A stretch of 64,000 nt of DNA from Rhizobium sp. WSM4643 (GCF_025152745.1 NZ_CP104040.1:3348001-3412000); one strand, 5' to 3'. Shown: positions 47,760 to 58,470, numbered from the stretch's first letter. A program made the numbers and translations. The notes: generated by a model from the letters alone, not told the origin.

Positions 47760-47764
47760 AGCCG

Positions 47765-48736
47765 CTAAACCACCCGGTCCGGCGCATCCCTGCCCTCGAA
47801 AAACGCCGTCACGTTGTCAACCACCTTCATGCCCATGGCGGTCCGCGTCTCTTCCGTAGCACTGCCGAGATGTGGCAATACCATGACGTTCTCCATCCGC
47901 CGCAGTGCCTCCGGCACATCAGGTTCCGCCTCGTAGACGTCAAGCCCGGCGCCGCGGATCTTGCCCGCCTTGAGCGCTGCAATCAGCGCCGCCTCATCCA
48001 CCACGTCGCCACGCGCCGTATTGATGAGAAAGGCGCCCGGCTTCATCGCCGCAAGCCGCGTCGCATTCATCAGGTGTCGGTTCTTTGCTCCACCTGGGCA
48101 ATGCAGCGAGACGAAATCGGCCACCGCCAGCACGGCCTCGATCGTCGGCAACTGCCGCGCGCCGTAACGCGCCGCCTCCGCCGGATCGATCGGTGAACGG
48201 TTGAAGAACACCACATCCATGCCGAAGCCGAAATGGCAGCGTTGCGCGAAGGCCTTGCCGATTCGGCCGAAACCGATGATGCCGACCGTCTTCCCGGTCA
48301 CCTTGGTGCCGACCATATGCGTCGGGCACCAGCCCTTCCATTCACCAGCGCGTACCTGCCGCTCGCCCTCGCCGCCGCGCCGGGCAACCGAGAGCAGCAG
48401 CAGCATGGCGATATCGGCCGTGCAGTCGGTCAGCACACCCGGCGTGTTCGTCACCGCAATGCCTCTCTCCTTGGCAACTGATATATCGATGTGATTGTAG
48501 CCGACGCCGAAATTGCCGAGGATCTTGGTGACGACAGGGGCGCCGTCGAAGACGGCGGCCGGCAACCGATCGGAAACCGTCGGCAATACGGCATCATAGG
48601 TCGAGAGCGCCAGCCGCATCTCGCTTTCGCCGAGCGGAATATCGTCACGATTGAACGTCGCATCGAAACGTTCGGCAAGGACAGTTTCCACCGTGGCTGG
48701 CCAGCGCCGGGTGACGAGAATGCGGGGTTTGGACAT
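47765..48736 (-). CDS. D-2-hydroxyacid dehydrogenase, glyoxylate/hydroxypyruvate reductase type
   Basis: A 323-residue NAD(P)-dependent reductase. The nucleotide site is VGIIGFGRIGKAFAQRCHFG, with the catalytic Arg in NTARGDVVDEAAL, a Glu in YEAEPDVP and the His in VLPHLGSATEETR. GNFGVGYNHIDI and NTPGVLTDCTADIAMLL are typical of GyaR/glyoxylate reductase. The exact substrate (glyoxylate, hydroxypyruvate or a longer keto acid) cannot be told from sequence. It is a single-gene unit. Confidence 0.9.
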   Translation of the reverse strand: MSKPRILVTRRWPATVETVLAERFDATFNRDDIPLGESEMRLALSTYDAVLPTVSDRLPAAVFDGAPVVTKILGNFGVGYNHIDISVAKERGIAVTNTPGVLTDCTADIAMLLLLSVARRGGEGERQVRAGEWKGWCPTHMVGTKVTGKTVGIIGFGRIGKAFAQRCHFGFGMDVVFFNRSPIDPAEAARYGARQLPTIEAVLAVADFVSLHCPGGAKNRHLMNATRLAAMKPGAFLINTARGDVVDEAALIAALKAGKIRGAGLDVYEAEPDVPEALRRMENVMVLPHLGSATEETRTAMGMKVVDNVTAFFEGRDAPDRVV

Positions 48737-48812
48737 GGACGGTTCCGCTCAATGCTTCAAAACGATGCCAAGAGTTAGACCAGCCAGGCGAAAATTGAAA
48801 CGTCCGCAAAAA

Positions 48813-48842
48813 GAAAGAAGCCCGGTCGGAGAACCGGGCTTC
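48813..48842 (-). terminator. Rho-independent terminator of the livK-type gene
   Basis: GAAGCCCGGT (48817-48826) pairs with ACCGGGCTTC (48833-48842); on the minus strand the hairpin is followed by TTTCTTTTTG. Confidence 0.88.
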
Positions 48843-48873
48843 GATAATCTTATCCCATAAAAGGGAGCGAGGC

Positions 48874-49995
48874 TTACATGCCCTGCGGGAAGTAGCTGTA
48901 CTTGCCGTCCGGACCCTTCTTCCATTCGTACATGATGTAGCCAGGGATCTTCGGGTCGCCCTTTTCGTCGAACGAAATGTCGCCGAGAACGGTCGGGAAC
49001 GGGCCCTTTTCCTTCATGGCCTTGGCAACGGCCTCAGGATCCAGCGAACCGGCAGCCTTGGCGGCCCCGGCGATCGTCTGCATCGCAGCGTAGGAATAGA
49101 GCGTGTAGGCTTCCGGATTGAAACCAGCGGCCTTGAACTTTTCGACGAGTTCCTTGTTCGCAGGGTTCGCAGTCGGATCGGGGCCGAAGGTGTTCAGCGT
49201 ACCGGCGACGGCGTCGCCAGCAATCGAGGCCAGTTCGTTCGAAACGATACCGTCGCCCGAAACCAGCGTCGCCTTCAGACCCTGGTCAGCCGCCTGGCGG
49301 ATGATGAGACCAGCTTCGGTGTGCAGACCACCCCAATAGATGATCGAGACGCCGGCTTCCTTCATCTTGGCGATGAGGGCCGAGAAATCCTTGTCGCCGA
49401 CGTTGATGCCTTCGTATATGACTTCCGTGACGCCGGCGGCGTTCATAGCCTTCTTGGTTTCGTCGGCAAGGCCCTGACCGTAGGGGGTCTTGTCGTGAAC
49501 GACGGCGATCTTGGCGTCCTTGAAGTGATCGGCAAGATACTTGCCGGCGATGGCACCCTGCTGGTCGTCACGGCCGCAGGTGCGGAACGTGTTCCAGAGG
49601 CCCCGTTCCGTGAAGGTCGGGTTCGTCGCGGCCGGGGTGATTTCGAGGATGCCGTTTTCGGCATAGACTTCCGAAGCCGGGATCGAAACGCCCGAGTTGA
49701 AGTGGCCGATGACGAACTTGACGCCGTCAGCAGCGAACTTGTTGGCGACCGAGATGCCCTGCTTCGGGTCGGAGACGTCGTCGCCGAGTTCGATCTTGAT
49801 CTGTTCGCCGTTGATGCCGCCAGCCGCGTTGATGTCGGCGACCGCCTGCTCCGCACCCTTCTGGAGCTGAGCGCCGAACGCAGCGTTCGGGCCAGTCAGC
49901 GGACCAGCGACAGCGATGAGAACGTCGGCCCACGCGTTGCCGCTGAAGGCGACCATCGCCGTCAGAGCCACTGCCGACAGAAGAGACTTTTTCAT
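48874..49995 (-). CDS. livK: Branched-chain amino acid ABC transporter binding protein (LivK type)
   Basis: A 373-residue periplasmic binding protein. The signal peptide is [20 protein letters not shown], ending near AWADV. The mature fold is type I with [40 protein letters not shown] and [16 protein letters not shown]. It has its own terminator and is separated by 120 bases from the upstream DUF6867 gene, so it may be expressed more strongly than the permease genes, as binding proteins often are. Confidence 0.93.
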   Translation of the reverse strand: MKKSLLSAVALTAMVAFSGNAWADVLIAVAGPLTGPNAAFGAQLQKGAEQAVADINAAGGINGEQIKIELGDDVSDPKQGISVANKFAADGVKFVIGHFNSGVSIPASEVYAENGILEITPAATNPTFTERGLWNTFRTCGRDDQQGAIAGKYLADHFKDAKIAVVHDKTPYGQGLADETKKAMNAAGVTEVIYEGINVGDKDFSALIAKMKEAGVSIIYWGGLHTEAGLIIRQAADQGLKATLVSGDGIVSNELASIAGDAVAGTLNTFGPDPTANPANKELVEKFKAAGFNPEAYTLYSYAAMQTIAGAAKAAGSLDPEAVAKAMKEKGPFPTVLGDISFDEKGDPKIPGYIMYEWKKGPDGKYSYFPQGM

Positions 49996-50115
49996 ATTAT
50001 TACTCCCAATTTTTGGGCGGGTTCCGGTCCAAGGCCCAGCGCACTACCCACCATTGACTGCGCCAGGAAAGCTGTTCCACTCGGAAGGCAATTCATGCCT
50101 AGTTTCAACGGACTG

Positions 50116-50469
50116 TCAATGTTTGTCCTTCCACGAAAACGCGGAAGTTTTTTCGTACAGCCAGTAATAGTTGTTAACCATCTGATTGGTGCGGCGGTAG
50201 CGGAAGCCGGCCGTAGAGAACACCAGCAGCGTCACGAAGTCGAGGATATAGTAGAAGGCGCTGAGCATCGGGCCATTGAACAGGGCATGATGCAGGAACT
50301 GCATCGCCCAGGCGAGCAGGAATGTATAGACGATGACCAACGGATAGTCGGCCCAGCCTTCGGCAACCGCTTTGCCGGCGCGCCATGCCGTCCAGAAGCC
50401 TAAGAGCAAGACGATGACACGGATCGCCACAAGGGAGCCGGCATCCGCTTCGAAGAAAAGTCCCTGCAT
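50116..50469 (-). CDS. DUF6867 small membrane protein of the liv operon
   Basis: A 117-residue protein with three or four membrane helices (about residues 12-30, 42-62 and 70-90) and a basic/aromatic C-terminus. AAGGAGAG precedes ATG 50469; the frame is open earlier but overlaps livF without support. The family is found in rhizobia directly after livF. It may be a small accessory part of the transporter; no function is known. Confidence 0.82.
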   Translation of the reverse strand: MQGLFFEADAGSLVAIRVIVLLLGFWTAWRAGKAVAEGWADYPLVIVYTFLLAWAMQFLHHALFNGPMLSAFYYILDFVTLLVFSTAGFRYRRTNQMVNNYYWLYEKTSAFSWKDKH

Positions 50470-50488
50470 GTCAAACTCTCCTTTCGAC

Positions 50489-51232
50489 CTAGTGTCTTCC
50501 GCCTTCGAGATAGGCGGCGCGGACCTCGGGATTGGCAAGAAGCTCCTTGCCGGAGCCGCTCATCGTCACCTTGCCGTTCACCATCACGTAGGCGCGGTGA
50601 GAAAGCCTGAGGGCGGCGAACGCGTTCTGCTCGACGAGGAAAACGGTCAGCCCCTCCGCCTCGTTGAGCTTCTTGATCGCCTCGAAGATGCCCTTGACGA
50701 TCAGCGGCGCAAGACCGAGCGAGGGTTCATCGAGAAGCAGCAGCTTCGGGCGCGCCATCAGCGCGCGGCCGATCGACAGCATCTGTTGCTCACCACCCGA
50801 AAGTGTTCCGCCCCGCTGGGCGTGACGTTCCTTAAGCCGCGGGAAGAGCGTAAAGATCTTCTCGACGTCTTCGGCGAAGTGTTTCAGACTATCGAGGCCG
50901 GCGCCCATCTGAAGATTTTCCAGAACCGTCATGCGCGGGAAGATGCGGCGGCCTTCCGGCGACTGTGCAATGCGTAGACGGGCGATTTCATGCGTCGGCA
51001 TGCGGGTGATGTCGCGGCCCTCGAAGACCACCGAACCGATGCGGGCCTGCGGGCTGCCGCAGATCGTCATCATCAGTGTCGACTTGCCGGCGCCATTGGC
51101 GCCGATCAGGCTGACGATCTCGCCCTTGTTGACGTGGACATCGACGCCGGCCAGCGCCCGGATATTGCCGTAATAGGTTTCGACGCTATTCACCTGAAGG
51201 AGCGGTTGACCCGTCATTACTTCATCGCCCAT
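50489..51232 (-). CDS. livF: Branched-chain amino acid ABC transporter ATPase LivF
   Basis: A 247-residue ATPase with Walker A GANGAGKSTLMMTICGSPQA, signature LSGGEQQMLSIGRALMARP and Walker B LLLLDEPSLGLAPL. ATG 51232 overlaps the livG stop by one base (TGATG), so the two are coupled. Confidence 0.94.
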   Translation of the reverse strand: MGDEVMTGQPLLQVNSVETYYGNIRALAGVDVHVNKGEIVSLIGANGAGKSTLMMTICGSPQARIGSVVFEGRDITRMPTHEIARLRIAQSPEGRRIFPRMTVLENLQMGAGLDSLKHFAEDVEKIFTLFPRLKERHAQRGGTLSGGEQQMLSIGRALMARPKLLLLDEPSLGLAPLIVKGIFEAIKKLNEAEGLTVFLVEQNAFAALRLSHRAYVMVNGKVTMSGSGKELLANPEVRAAYLEGGRH

Positions 51233-52107
51233 CAGTTTGCGCCTCCTTCGAGCTGCTCGACGGCTGCGATCACCTCTTCCACTTCTTCATCCTCGACGCC
51301 AAGATAGGCCGCGATGACCCTCGGATCGTTCTTCACGTGATCCGGCGTGCCATCGGAAATCTTCTGACCGTATTCGAGGACGACGACGTGGTCGGAGATT
51401 TCCATGACCACCGACATGTCGTGCTCGATCAGCAGGATCGACGTTCCTGTTTCGGCGCGAATGCTCTTCAGCAGCGCGTTGAGCGTTGCCGATTCCCGTG
51501 GGTTGAGGCCGGCAGCCGGCTCGTCCAGGCAAAGCAGCTCCGGACCGGTACACATGGCGCGGGCAATTTCGAGACGCCGCTGGGCGCCATAGGGCAGGTC
51601 GCCGGCCGGGTCGTCGGCGCGGTCGATCAGGTCGGCCTTCTCGAGCCAAAAACGGGCGAGCTCGATTGCAGCGGCCGCTTCCCGCCTATAGGGGCCGACA
51701 CCGATAAGGCCGAGGATCGTATAACCCGATGCCTTCATCAGCTTGTTGTGCTGGGCAACCAGCAGGTTTTCGAGAACGGTCAGGCCGGAGAACAGCCGGA
51801 TGTTCTGGAAGGTGCGTGCGACCTTGGCTTCCCTGGTGATGCGAAAGTCCGGCAGACGCTCGAGCAGATATTGCTTGCCGCTCTTCTGGTTGAACGTGAT
51901 CATGCCCATCGTCGGCTTGTAGAAGCCGGTGATGCAGTTGAAGACAGTGGTCTTGCCGGCGCCGTTCGGCCCGATCAGCGCGGTGATATCGCCGCGCTTG
52001 GCTTCGAAGGAGAAGTCGTTGATGGCCATCAGGCCGCCGAACTTCATCGACAGGTGCTCGACCTTGAGAAGAGTGTCGTCAGACATCGTATTCTTTACAG
52101 GGCTCAT
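51232..52107 (-). CDS. livG: Branched-chain amino acid ABC transporter ATPase LivG
   Basis: A 291-residue ATPase with Walker A GPNGAGKTTVFNCITGFYKP, a signature region read as DLPYGAQRRLEIARAMCTGP (PYGAQ in place of LSGGQ, normal for LivG) and Walker B LLCLDEPAAGLNPRE. It has a slightly long acidic C-terminus (EDEEVEEVIAAVEQLEG). Its ATG overlaps the livM stop by one base. Confidence 0.94.
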   Translation of the reverse strand: MSPVKNTMSDDTLLKVEHLSMKFGGLMAINDFSFEAKRGDITALIGPNGAGKTTVFNCITGFYKPTMGMITFNQKSGKQYLLERLPDFRITREAKVARTFQNIRLFSGLTVLENLLVAQHNKLMKASGYTILGLIGVGPYRREAAAAIELARFWLEKADLIDRADDPAGDLPYGAQRRLEIARAMCTGPELLCLDEPAAGLNPRESATLNALLKSIRAETGTSILLIEHDMSVVMEISDHVVVLEYGQKISDGTPDHVKNDPRVIAAYLGVEDEEVEEVIAAVEQLEGGAN

Positions 52108-53498
52108 CAACCATGGCCCTCCTTGATGAAGCTTCCGGATATCGCCTTGCGCGCTCTGAGGAAGGCTGTCGGCTCACGCGAGCCGACGAAGCCGCGCGGC
52201 TTGAACAGCATGACGACGACCATGGCGAGGCCGAAGATCAACATGCGGTAGAGTTCGGGCGTAAAATCGGGTCCGAAGATCAGTTTTAGGAAGCCCATGC
52301 TGCGCAACAACTCGGTGCCGCCGACCATGACGATGGCGGCGATCGCGATGCCGGTCAGCGAGCCCATGCCGCCGAGAACGACGATGGCCAGAATGACGGC
52401 CGATTCCAGGAAGACGAAGGATTCCGGCGAAACGAAGCCCTGGCGGGCGGCGAAGAACGAGCCGGCGAAACCGGCAAACATCGCGCCCGTCGCAAAGGCA
52501 GTGAGCTTAGTCGTCACCGTATTGATGCCGAGGGAACGGCAGGCGATCTCGTCTTCGCGCAAGGCTTCCCAGGCGCGTCCGATCGGCATGCGGCGCAGGC
52601 GGATGGTGACATAGGCCGTCAGCATGCAGAGCGCCAGGATCAGGTAAAAGAGGAAGATCTTGTAATAGGCCGAAGAGATCGGCAGGTGAAAGAGCTTGGC
52701 AAAGCCGCCGGCCGTCGCATCGAAGGGAATGCCGAAGAGTGTTGCCTTCGGGATGCTCGAGATACCGAAGGTGCCCTTCGTCACTTGAGTCCAGTTGATG
52801 AGGACGAGACGAATGATTTCACCGAAGGCAAGCGTCACGATGGCGAGGTAATCGCCGCGTAGGCGCAGCACCGGGAAGCCGAGAATGACGCCCCAGAGTG
52901 CCGCGAACATGCCCGAAAGCGGCAATAGCATCCAGAAGGACAGGCCGAAATAGGTCGAAAGCAGCGCGTAGGAATAAGCGCCGACGGCATAGAAGGCGAC
53001 ATAGCCGAGGTCGAGCAGGCCGGCGAGGCCGACGACGATGTTCAGCCCCCAGGCCAGCATCACATAGATCAAGATCTGGATGCCGAAATTGTCGACATAT
53101 GTCAGCGAGCCCTGAGGGCCTTTGATCGCCACCACCACCATAGGATAAAGCAGCAGCGCGATCAGCGCGATCTTCAGGAAATGCCGGTGGAAGAAGCTCT
53201 TCTCGGTTGAGATGTCGAGTTCGCCGTGTCTCGCCTTTGCCAGCTTGCGGCTGTCGAGATGCGGCCGCAGGAAAACCACCGTGGCGAAGCGGCCGATGGC
53301 GGCGATCGCGACGAAGATCGCAAGCAGGCCCCAGCGCTGGACAATGATCAGTTCGTTGCTGATGTTCTGGTCGGTCTTGAGGCCGACATAGAGAACGAAC
53401 ATGCCGAACGACAGGACTGCGGCGAAAAGAGCTTCGGTAAGGCCTTTGCGGACAAGTCCGGCATCGGGCTTGCCTGCAGAATTTTCGATTTTTGCCAT
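52107..53498 (-). CDS. livM: Branched-chain amino acid ABC transporter permease LivM
   Basis: A 463-residue permease. The first ~130 residues hold three extra helices typical of rhizobial and pseudomonad LivM, followed by the permease domain with [20 protein letters not shown] and the coupling loop [20 protein letters not shown]. It lies four bases after livH. Confidence 0.94.
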   Translation of the reverse strand: MAKIENSAGKPDAGLVRKGLTEALFAAVLSFGMFVLYVGLKTDQNISNELIIVQRWGLLAIFVAIAAIGRFATVVFLRPHLDSRKLAKARHGELDISTEKSFFHRHFLKIALIALLLYPMVVVAIKGPQGSLTYVDNFGIQILIYVMLAWGLNIVVGLAGLLDLGYVAFYAVGAYSYALLSTYFGLSFWMLLPLSGMFAALWGVILGFPVLRLRGDYLAIVTLAFGEIIRLVLINWTQVTKGTFGISSIPKATLFGIPFDATAGGFAKLFHLPISSAYYKIFLFYLILALCMLTAYVTIRLRRMPIGRAWEALREDEIACRSLGINTVTTKLTAFATGAMFAGFAGSFFAARQGFVSPESFVFLESAVILAIVVLGGMGSLTGIAIAAIVMVGGTELLRSMGFLKLIFGPDFTPELYRMLIFGLAMVVVMLFKPRGFVGSREPTAFLRARKAISGSFIKEGHG

Positions 53499-53502
53499 GA
53501 CG

Positions 53503-54405
53503 TTATACCTTCTCGACTTCCGGCCGCCCGAGGATGCCGGTCGGCTTGAAGATCAACACGAAAGCCAGGATCGCAAAGGTCGCGACGTCCTTGTAGGCGA
53601 TGGTGAAGTATGCCGACCACAGCGACTCGATAAGACCGATAAGTAGGCCGCCGAAGACGGCGCCGGGTAACGAACCGATACCGCCGAGAACGGCTGCCGT
53701 GAAGGCCTTCACACCAGGCGTGAAGCCGTCGTTAAACGAGGCGACGCCATAATACATCAGGTACATCGTGCCGGCGACGGCTGCGAGTGCCGCACCCATA
53801 ACGAAAGTGATCGAGATCGTCTGGTCGACGTTGACGCCGAGCAGCGCCGCCATCTTGCGATCCTGCTCAGTGGCGCGCTGGGCACGGCCGAGTGCGGTAC
53901 GATTGACGATGTACCAGAAGATCGTCAGCAGCACCGCCGTGATCACGATGATGATGATCTGTTTCAGCGACACCGAGATGTTGCCGAACTGGTAGACCGA
54001 GCTCACCATCGGCGGAATCGGCTTGTTGCGCGGACCCTGTGTCACCTGGATGAAGTTGGACAGCGTGATCGACATGCCGATCGCGGTAATCAGCGGCGCC
54101 AGGCGGAAGGAACCGCGCAGGGGACGGTATGCGACGCGCTCGATCGTCCAATTCCATAAACTCGTCATCAACATCGCGACGACAAGCATCGCCAACAGCA
54201 GAACTGCCACCGGGAGACCTGCGAAGATGGATGTGAGGACGAGGAAGACGATAAGAGCGGCGAAACCACCAAGCATGAAGATGTCGCCATGGGCGAAATT
54301 GATCATGCCGATAATGCCGTAAACCATCGTATAGCCAATAGCCACAAGGCCATAGATGGATCCGAGCGTCAGCCCGTTTAAGAGCTGCTGGACGAAATAC
54401 TCCAT
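53503..54405 (-). CDS. livH: Branched-chain amino acid ABC transporter permease LivH
   Basis: A 300-residue permease, first gene of the liv operon, with about eight helices. It shows [40 protein letters not shown] and the coupling loop [20 protein letters not shown]. The start at 54405 is preferred over the open frame to 54444. LivH and LivM together make the channel powered by LivG/LivF. Confidence 0.94.
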   Translation of the reverse strand: MEYFVQQLLNGLTLGSIYGLVAIGYTMVYGIIGMINFAHGDIFMLGGFAALIVFLVLTSIFAGLPVAVLLLAMLVVAMLMTSLWNWTIERVAYRPLRGSFRLAPLITAIGMSITLSNFIQVTQGPRNKPIPPMVSSVYQFGNISVSLKQIIIIVITAVLLTIFWYIVNRTALGRAQRATEQDRKMAALLGVNVDQTISITFVMGAALAAVAGTMYLMYYGVASFNDGFTPGVKAFTAAVLGGIGSLPGAVFGGLLIGLIESLWSAYFTIAYKDVATFAILAFVLIFKPTGILGRPEVEKV

Positions 54406-54945
54406 ATGTCGTTTTCCCCTGGATGCGAGCGAAACACGCTGCATCTCTTTTTGGTTCTTCAGTTCTCCGTTTCAGAGAACCTCATAGGCCGAATGCATAG
54501 CGGTTTCGTTGGAAATGTGAAGACAAAAAGGATTTACTCCGACAGATTCTTGTCAGAACAGGCCTAAATGGCGCGTTTTGAACCAAAATCCACAGAAAAA
54601 CGGCAGAGCAGGGCCTATTTTTAGCCAGAAACTGCCACTGGATTAACCATCCGGAGATATCGCCGTCGATTTCTTGCTCCGCTTGCCGCGTAAGCTATTC
54701 CACAGAATTGGAAGATGGAGCAAATTCAGACCCCAAGGCAGCCTCTTTGACGAATGTCATTTCACGAGCGATGCCTGATCTTCGTCTGACAAGGCTGAAA
54801 ACTTATGGTAGCATCATCTGGCTGTGCATTGAGGGATGCGGAGCACGACGGGGAACACCATATAAACTTGAGTATCTGGTTGTGACAGGGGGTTTGCGGA
54901 CGAGCGACAATGGGTGCTCGCCGCGTGGCGAACGGCAAAAGGACA
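54406..54945. other. Divergent intergenic region between livH and cysQ
   Basis: About 540 bases with no convincing gene. It must hold the promoters of livH (minus) and cysQ (plus). Part near 54600-54700 is AT-rich. No clear operator, terminator or small RNA could be identified by eye. Confidence 0.5.
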
Positions 54946-55743
54946 ATGCTGAGGACATTTGAAAAGGCGGCGCTCGAAGCCGGCAGGGCCATCATCACGA
55001 TCCTGCGCGAAGGCTTCCCCGTCGCTATGAAGGCGGATGCAAGTCCGGTCACGGTCGCCGATGAGGAAGCCGAACGCATCATCCTCGCTCATCTCGCCAG
55101 AGATTATCCCGAAATACCCGTCGTGGCGGAAGAATCGGTTGCCGCCGGCAAGGTGCCCGACATTGCCGGCCGTGGCTTCTTCCTGGTCGACCCTCTCGAC
55201 GGCACGCGCGAGTTCGTCGACGGGCGGCAGGAATTCACCGTCAACATCGCCTATATCGAGAACGGCGCCCCGGTGGCGGGCATTGTCTACGCGCCAGCGC
55301 TCGGGCTTGCCTTTTCGGGAGAACGCGGCCACGCTGAAAAGCTCGTCGTCACGGACGATTTCGCAGTTGGCGCTCGCACCACAATCACTGTGCGCGAACA
55401 GCCCGCCGACAGGTTGGCGCTTGCAAGCCTTCGCCACAACAGCCCCGAGACCGGAAGCTTTCTCGCCGACCACGCGATCTTCAAATGCACCAATATCGGC
55501 TCCTCGCTGAAATTCTGCCTGCTGGCCGAAGGAAAGGCCGACGTCTATCCGCGCTTTACCCGCACGATGGAATGGGACACCGCGGCCGGCGATGCGGTGC
55601 TGCGCGCCGCCGGCGGTTCGACGGTGACGCTGGACGGAATGCCGCTGACCTACGGCAAGACGGGAAAGGCGGCCGATTTCGACTTCGCCAACCCGAACTT
55701 CATCTCCTGGGGCGGCAGGAAACGCATCCTCGAACCGGCGTGA
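54946..55743 (+). CDS. cysQ: 3'(2'),5'-bisphosphate nucleotidase CysQ
   Basis: A 265-residue inositol-monophosphatase-family enzyme that removes PAP/PAPS formed in sulfate assimilation. Metal ligands are seen in VVAEES, FFLVDPLDGTREFVDGRQEF and MEWDTAAGDAVL. The start at 54946 has AAAAGGA just upstream; ATG 54910 is in frame and cannot be excluded. It is a single gene with no sulfur genes adjacent. Confidence 0.9.
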   Translation: MLRTFEKAALEAGRAIITILREGFPVAMKADASPVTVADEEAERIILAHLARDYPEIPVVAEESVAAGKVPDIAGRGFFLVDPLDGTREFVDGRQEFTVNIAYIENGAPVAGIVYAPALGLAFSGERGHAEKLVVTDDFAVGARTTITVREQPADRLALASLRHNSPETGSFLADHAIFKCTNIGSSLKFCLLAEGKADVYPRFTRTMEWDTAAGDAVLRAAGGSTVTLDGMPLTYGKTGKAADFDFANPNFISWGGRKRILEPA

Positions 55744-56320
55744 CCATCCTCAGGATCGCTGAAGACCGGCAAGCGGCGCGATTCTCTGCATCGTAACCAT
55801 GAGCTCAGACCTGTCGCGACAATCCGCGACCGGCCTCCGGCGTGCGCGCCTCAACTGAGCAAGCGTTCCTCCTTAAAGCGCGTCCACGATTCCCTTTCCA
55901 GCTGTGAAGTGATTCGCGTTATCGGCCCTCATTGAGCGATTCGGCGGTGAATCCGTTGCCCTGCATCTTTTCAAGACGCCGCGCGCCAACAATCCTGCCT
56001 TGGTTTTGTCACATTTCAGCACGCCTTCGACAGTGCTCGATATCTTCATCCGAAAAATTTCGCCGCGTGTTCCGTTAAGAAATATGCTTAAGAGACCCGG
56101 TGAACGTGTCGAAACAGCACGTCGCCAACCCCCGGTGAACCCCTGCCAAAGGCCTAAAAACTTTGACAAAATTCCAATTATTAACGAAATATCATGAGCT
56201 TGCCTCAACTTAACGCAAGTGCGAAAGATTTGTTGCGATGCGATATTTCTCTGGACACCATTACACAATTGTCGCATTTTTCCGTTTTAGTAGGGTTACT
56301 AAGACCTGAGTGCAGCCCTG
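55744..56320. other. Long AT-rich leader before the sugar transferase gene
   Basis: About 577 bases without a gene. The second half (56040-56300) is AT-rich with several TTAACG/TTAAG words and an ACAATTGTCGCATTTTTCC segment close to the start. Long leaders of this kind precede rhizobial exopolysaccharide genes and often carry regulator sites, but I cannot assign any. Confidence 0.4.
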
Positions 56321-57112
56321 GTGACAGGGTTAACCATTGATCGCCTATTGCCGCCGCGCCCCCTCGAAGACAACAGAGTACGATCCTTGAGCATCACGGA
56401 ACTAAACAACAGCATTTCGACAGAGTCCTTCCGGCCGAGCCGCCGCCAGCAGCCGAGCCTGAAGATCCAGACCCCTGTTATCCATAGCGATGCGCCGCAG
56501 GCGCCGTTGGTGGATCTCGTCCTGAAGCGGGCGTTCGACATTTTTTCGTCGTTGAGCGCCCTCCTCGTCCTCGCCCCCTTCCTTCTGTTCGTCGCCCTGC
56601 TGATCAAGCTTGACAGCCCGGGACCAGTGCTTTTCAAGCAGACCCGCTGGGGCAAGAACTGCAAGGCCATCAAGGTCTACAAGTTCCGTTCCATGCGCAC
56701 CGACCTTTGCGACGTCTCCGGCGTTGCCCAGACGGTCAAGGACGACCCGCGCGTCACCCGCATCGGTGCCATTCTGCGCCGGACGAATGTCGATGAATTG
56801 CCGCAGCTGCTGAATGTGCTGCTGGGCCATATGTCGGTCGTCGGCCCGCGTTGCCATGCAATCGGCATGCGCGCCGGCGGCGTGCTCTACGAAGAGCTCG
56901 TACCGGAATACCATCAGCGCCATGCGATGCGTCCAGGCATGACCGGTCTTGCCCAGATGCGTGGCCTGCGCGGCCCGACCGATCGTCCGGCCAAGGCGCG
57001 CGCCCGCATTGCCAGCGATCTCTACTACGTCGGGAATTTCTCGATCTGGATGGACATCCGCATCATTGTCGGAACCGTCGTGTCGGAGCTGACCGGCGGT
57101 AAAGGCTTCTAA
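56321..57112 (+). CDS. Exopolysaccharide-type sugar transferase (ExoY/PssA family)
   Basis: A polyprenyl-phosphate hexose-1-phosphate transferase of up to 263 residues that starts repeat-unit synthesis on the lipid carrier. After ~65 variable residues come [19 protein letters not shown] (single membrane-embedded helix) then [42 protein letters not shown] and VVGPRCHA, the full catalytic core. The start is uncertain: GTG 56321 or TTG 56387 (MSITELNN), neither with a strong ribosome site. It stands alone, with no other polysaccharide genes in the window, so which polymer it serves is open. Confidence 0.87.
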   Translation: MTGLTIDRLLPPRPLEDNRVRSLSITELNNSISTESFRPSRRQQPSLKIQTPVIHSDAPQAPLVDLVLKRAFDIFSSLSALLVLAPFLLFVALLIKLDSPGPVLFKQTRWGKNCKAIKVYKFRSMRTDLCDVSGVAQTVKDDPRVTRIGAILRRTNVDELPQLLNVLLGHMSVVGPRCHAIGMRAGGVLYEELVPEYHQRHAMRPGMTGLAQMRGLRGPTDRPAKARARIASDLYYVGNFSIWMDIRIIVGTVVSELTGGKGF

Positions 57113-57146
57113 GCTTTAAGCTTTGTGAGAAGGGGCCGGCTGCCTT

Positions 57147-57232
57147 ATGCATGTCGCCCACAAATGTGCAGCGGTTTTGGGAAACCGACATGTATGAGAC
57201 AAAGACCTAACGCGCGATGTAACGCGCTTTAG
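57147..57232. repeat. Rhizobial palindromic repeat
   Basis: ATGCATGTCG, then TGTGCAGCGGTTTTGG, then CCGACATGTAT forms a hairpin, followed by GAGACAAAGACCTAACGCGC and AACGCGCTTTAGAG. It is the same family as at 26250 and 59668. It supplies the last bases (stop codon) of the decayed LuxR gene. Confidence 0.75.
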
Positions 57233-58086
57233 AGCAGCCGGTACCGGAATGCTCTGGCGACCGCCTGCATGCGATTGACCGAATCGTGCTTGCGCATCGC
57301 GCTCTTCAGATAACCTGCCACCGTATGCGACGAGAGATCGAGAACGATCGCGATCTCGTCGCTGCTCTTGCCGGCCGCCGACTACAGCGCCGCGCGTCTT
57401 TTTAGACGCGCAAAGGACGCTGTAGCACTTTGAATTGCTGGCTGATTCCTTAAATCGATTCCCATTAAAGGAATCAGCCAGCGTCGCAAGCATTCGATTT
57501 CGCGCCGGGTAAGCGCCTCCGACGGACCGTCTTCCCCGCTGCCATTGCGCGAAACTTTGTCCAGAAGCTCCATGCAGCCGTAGAGCAGCGCCATAGCCTG
57601 CTCCCGTGTGGGCATAGGACGGCCGCCTGAGAAGACGAAGATGTATTATTTCAGGTCAGCGTCGTGTAGCGCGAAGGCGAAGGTATTCTTCAGCCCTTGC
57701 ATCTGAAAGAGCGTGTTGAGTTTGCGGTTTTCCTGATTGGCGGCGCTGCCCGCAAACGCCCCCTCCTCGCAGAAGATCGGCACGATCGCGCTTCATCGCA
57801 GTCACCAGTCTGCCGCAATAGAAGAGATCGGCGGCCTCGTAAAAGCCGACAAGGCTTTGCGGCCATTTGCTGATCAGCCGGTTTTCGGTGAAAGCGGTAC
57901 CGTCGCCCGCGGGAAAGCCGAGAGCAGATAGAAATCGAAGCCCGCAAGCTTCGCCATCTCGCCGAGCCGATCGTTGCCATCATTGAACGAAACCCCGGCG
58001 CCATCGGCCTGCGAAGGCGAAAATACAGCATCCTCAGCGCAGTCGTCGACTGCGCGCTCAGGTCTTTTCATCTTCGTAATCCTCAT
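57229..58086 (-). pseudogene. Decayed LuxR-family regulator interrupted by a 96-base repeat
   Basis: Read from 58086 leftward, the pieces of a LuxR-type regulator appear in order across frames. They are FDFYLLSAFP, a frame slip near 57910, then AGDGTAFTENRLISKWPQSL, a second slip near 57788, then IVPIFCEEGAFAGSAANQEN and NTFAFALHDADLK. An in-frame TAA (57646-57648) comes before YIFVFSGGRPMPTREQ. The DNA-binding domain starts LTRREIECLRRW, is split by the repeat at 57382-57477, and resumes SAAGKSSDEIAIVLDLSSHT through FRYRLL. At least four lesions make it non-functional. It resembles the solo LuxR regulators common in rhizobia. Confidence 0.85.
57382..57477. repeat. Two-hairpin rhizobial repeat inserted in the LuxR pseudogene
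   Basis: CTACAGCG...CGCTGTAG encloses CGCGTCTTTTTAGACGCG (first hairpin); after CACTTTGAATTGCT, GGCTGATTCC...GGAATCAGCC (second hairpin) encloses TTAAATCGATTCCCATTAAA. Removing exactly these 96 bases restores CLRRW-SAAGKSS in the LuxR DNA-binding domain, so the insertion borders can be read to the base, within any short target duplication. This sequence type is widespread in Rhizobium intergenic DNA. Confidence 0.88.
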
Positions 58087-58470
58087 ATAGCCAGCTTCGG
58101 CTCGGCCTCGCTGCCGGCGGCGAGAAGCTCGCGCCGGAGCATCAGCAAAGATGGCTTCTGCCTCGCATCCCGAGGACACGAAGCATCAAAAAGCGACTGG
58201 ACTGATACAGCGGGAAGAACGGAGACGAAGTCTTGCGCTCATTCTTATGTTGCAGCGCTGATAAGATCATCCCGGGAAAACAGCTAATATTTATCCACAT
58301 GGCTCCCATGCAGGCGCCACAAATTCCCGTAGCGGCAAGCGGCCGCTCCAAATCGCCGGCCAGGGCCGGGCGTCTAAATTTGTTATCAAAGTCTTACGAT
58401 GGGTTTAGGCAATTTTTAAATGTGGCAGGCTAGAGTGGGGCTCGTGGTCTTGCGTTGTGTAGAGAGTCCA
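58087..58470. other. Intergenic region upstream of sciP
   Basis: About 380 bases with no gene recognised. It separates the LuxR pseudogene start from sciP and should hold the sciP promoter. An AT-rich run, GGCAATTTTTAAATG, is near 58410; no certain CtrA box (TTAA-N7-TTAA) is present. Confidence 0.4.

Noticed and set aside
55873..56277. 134-codon minus-strand frame upstream of the sugar transferase
   Set aside because: No ribosome site, no family features, and atypical composition for a coding region here.
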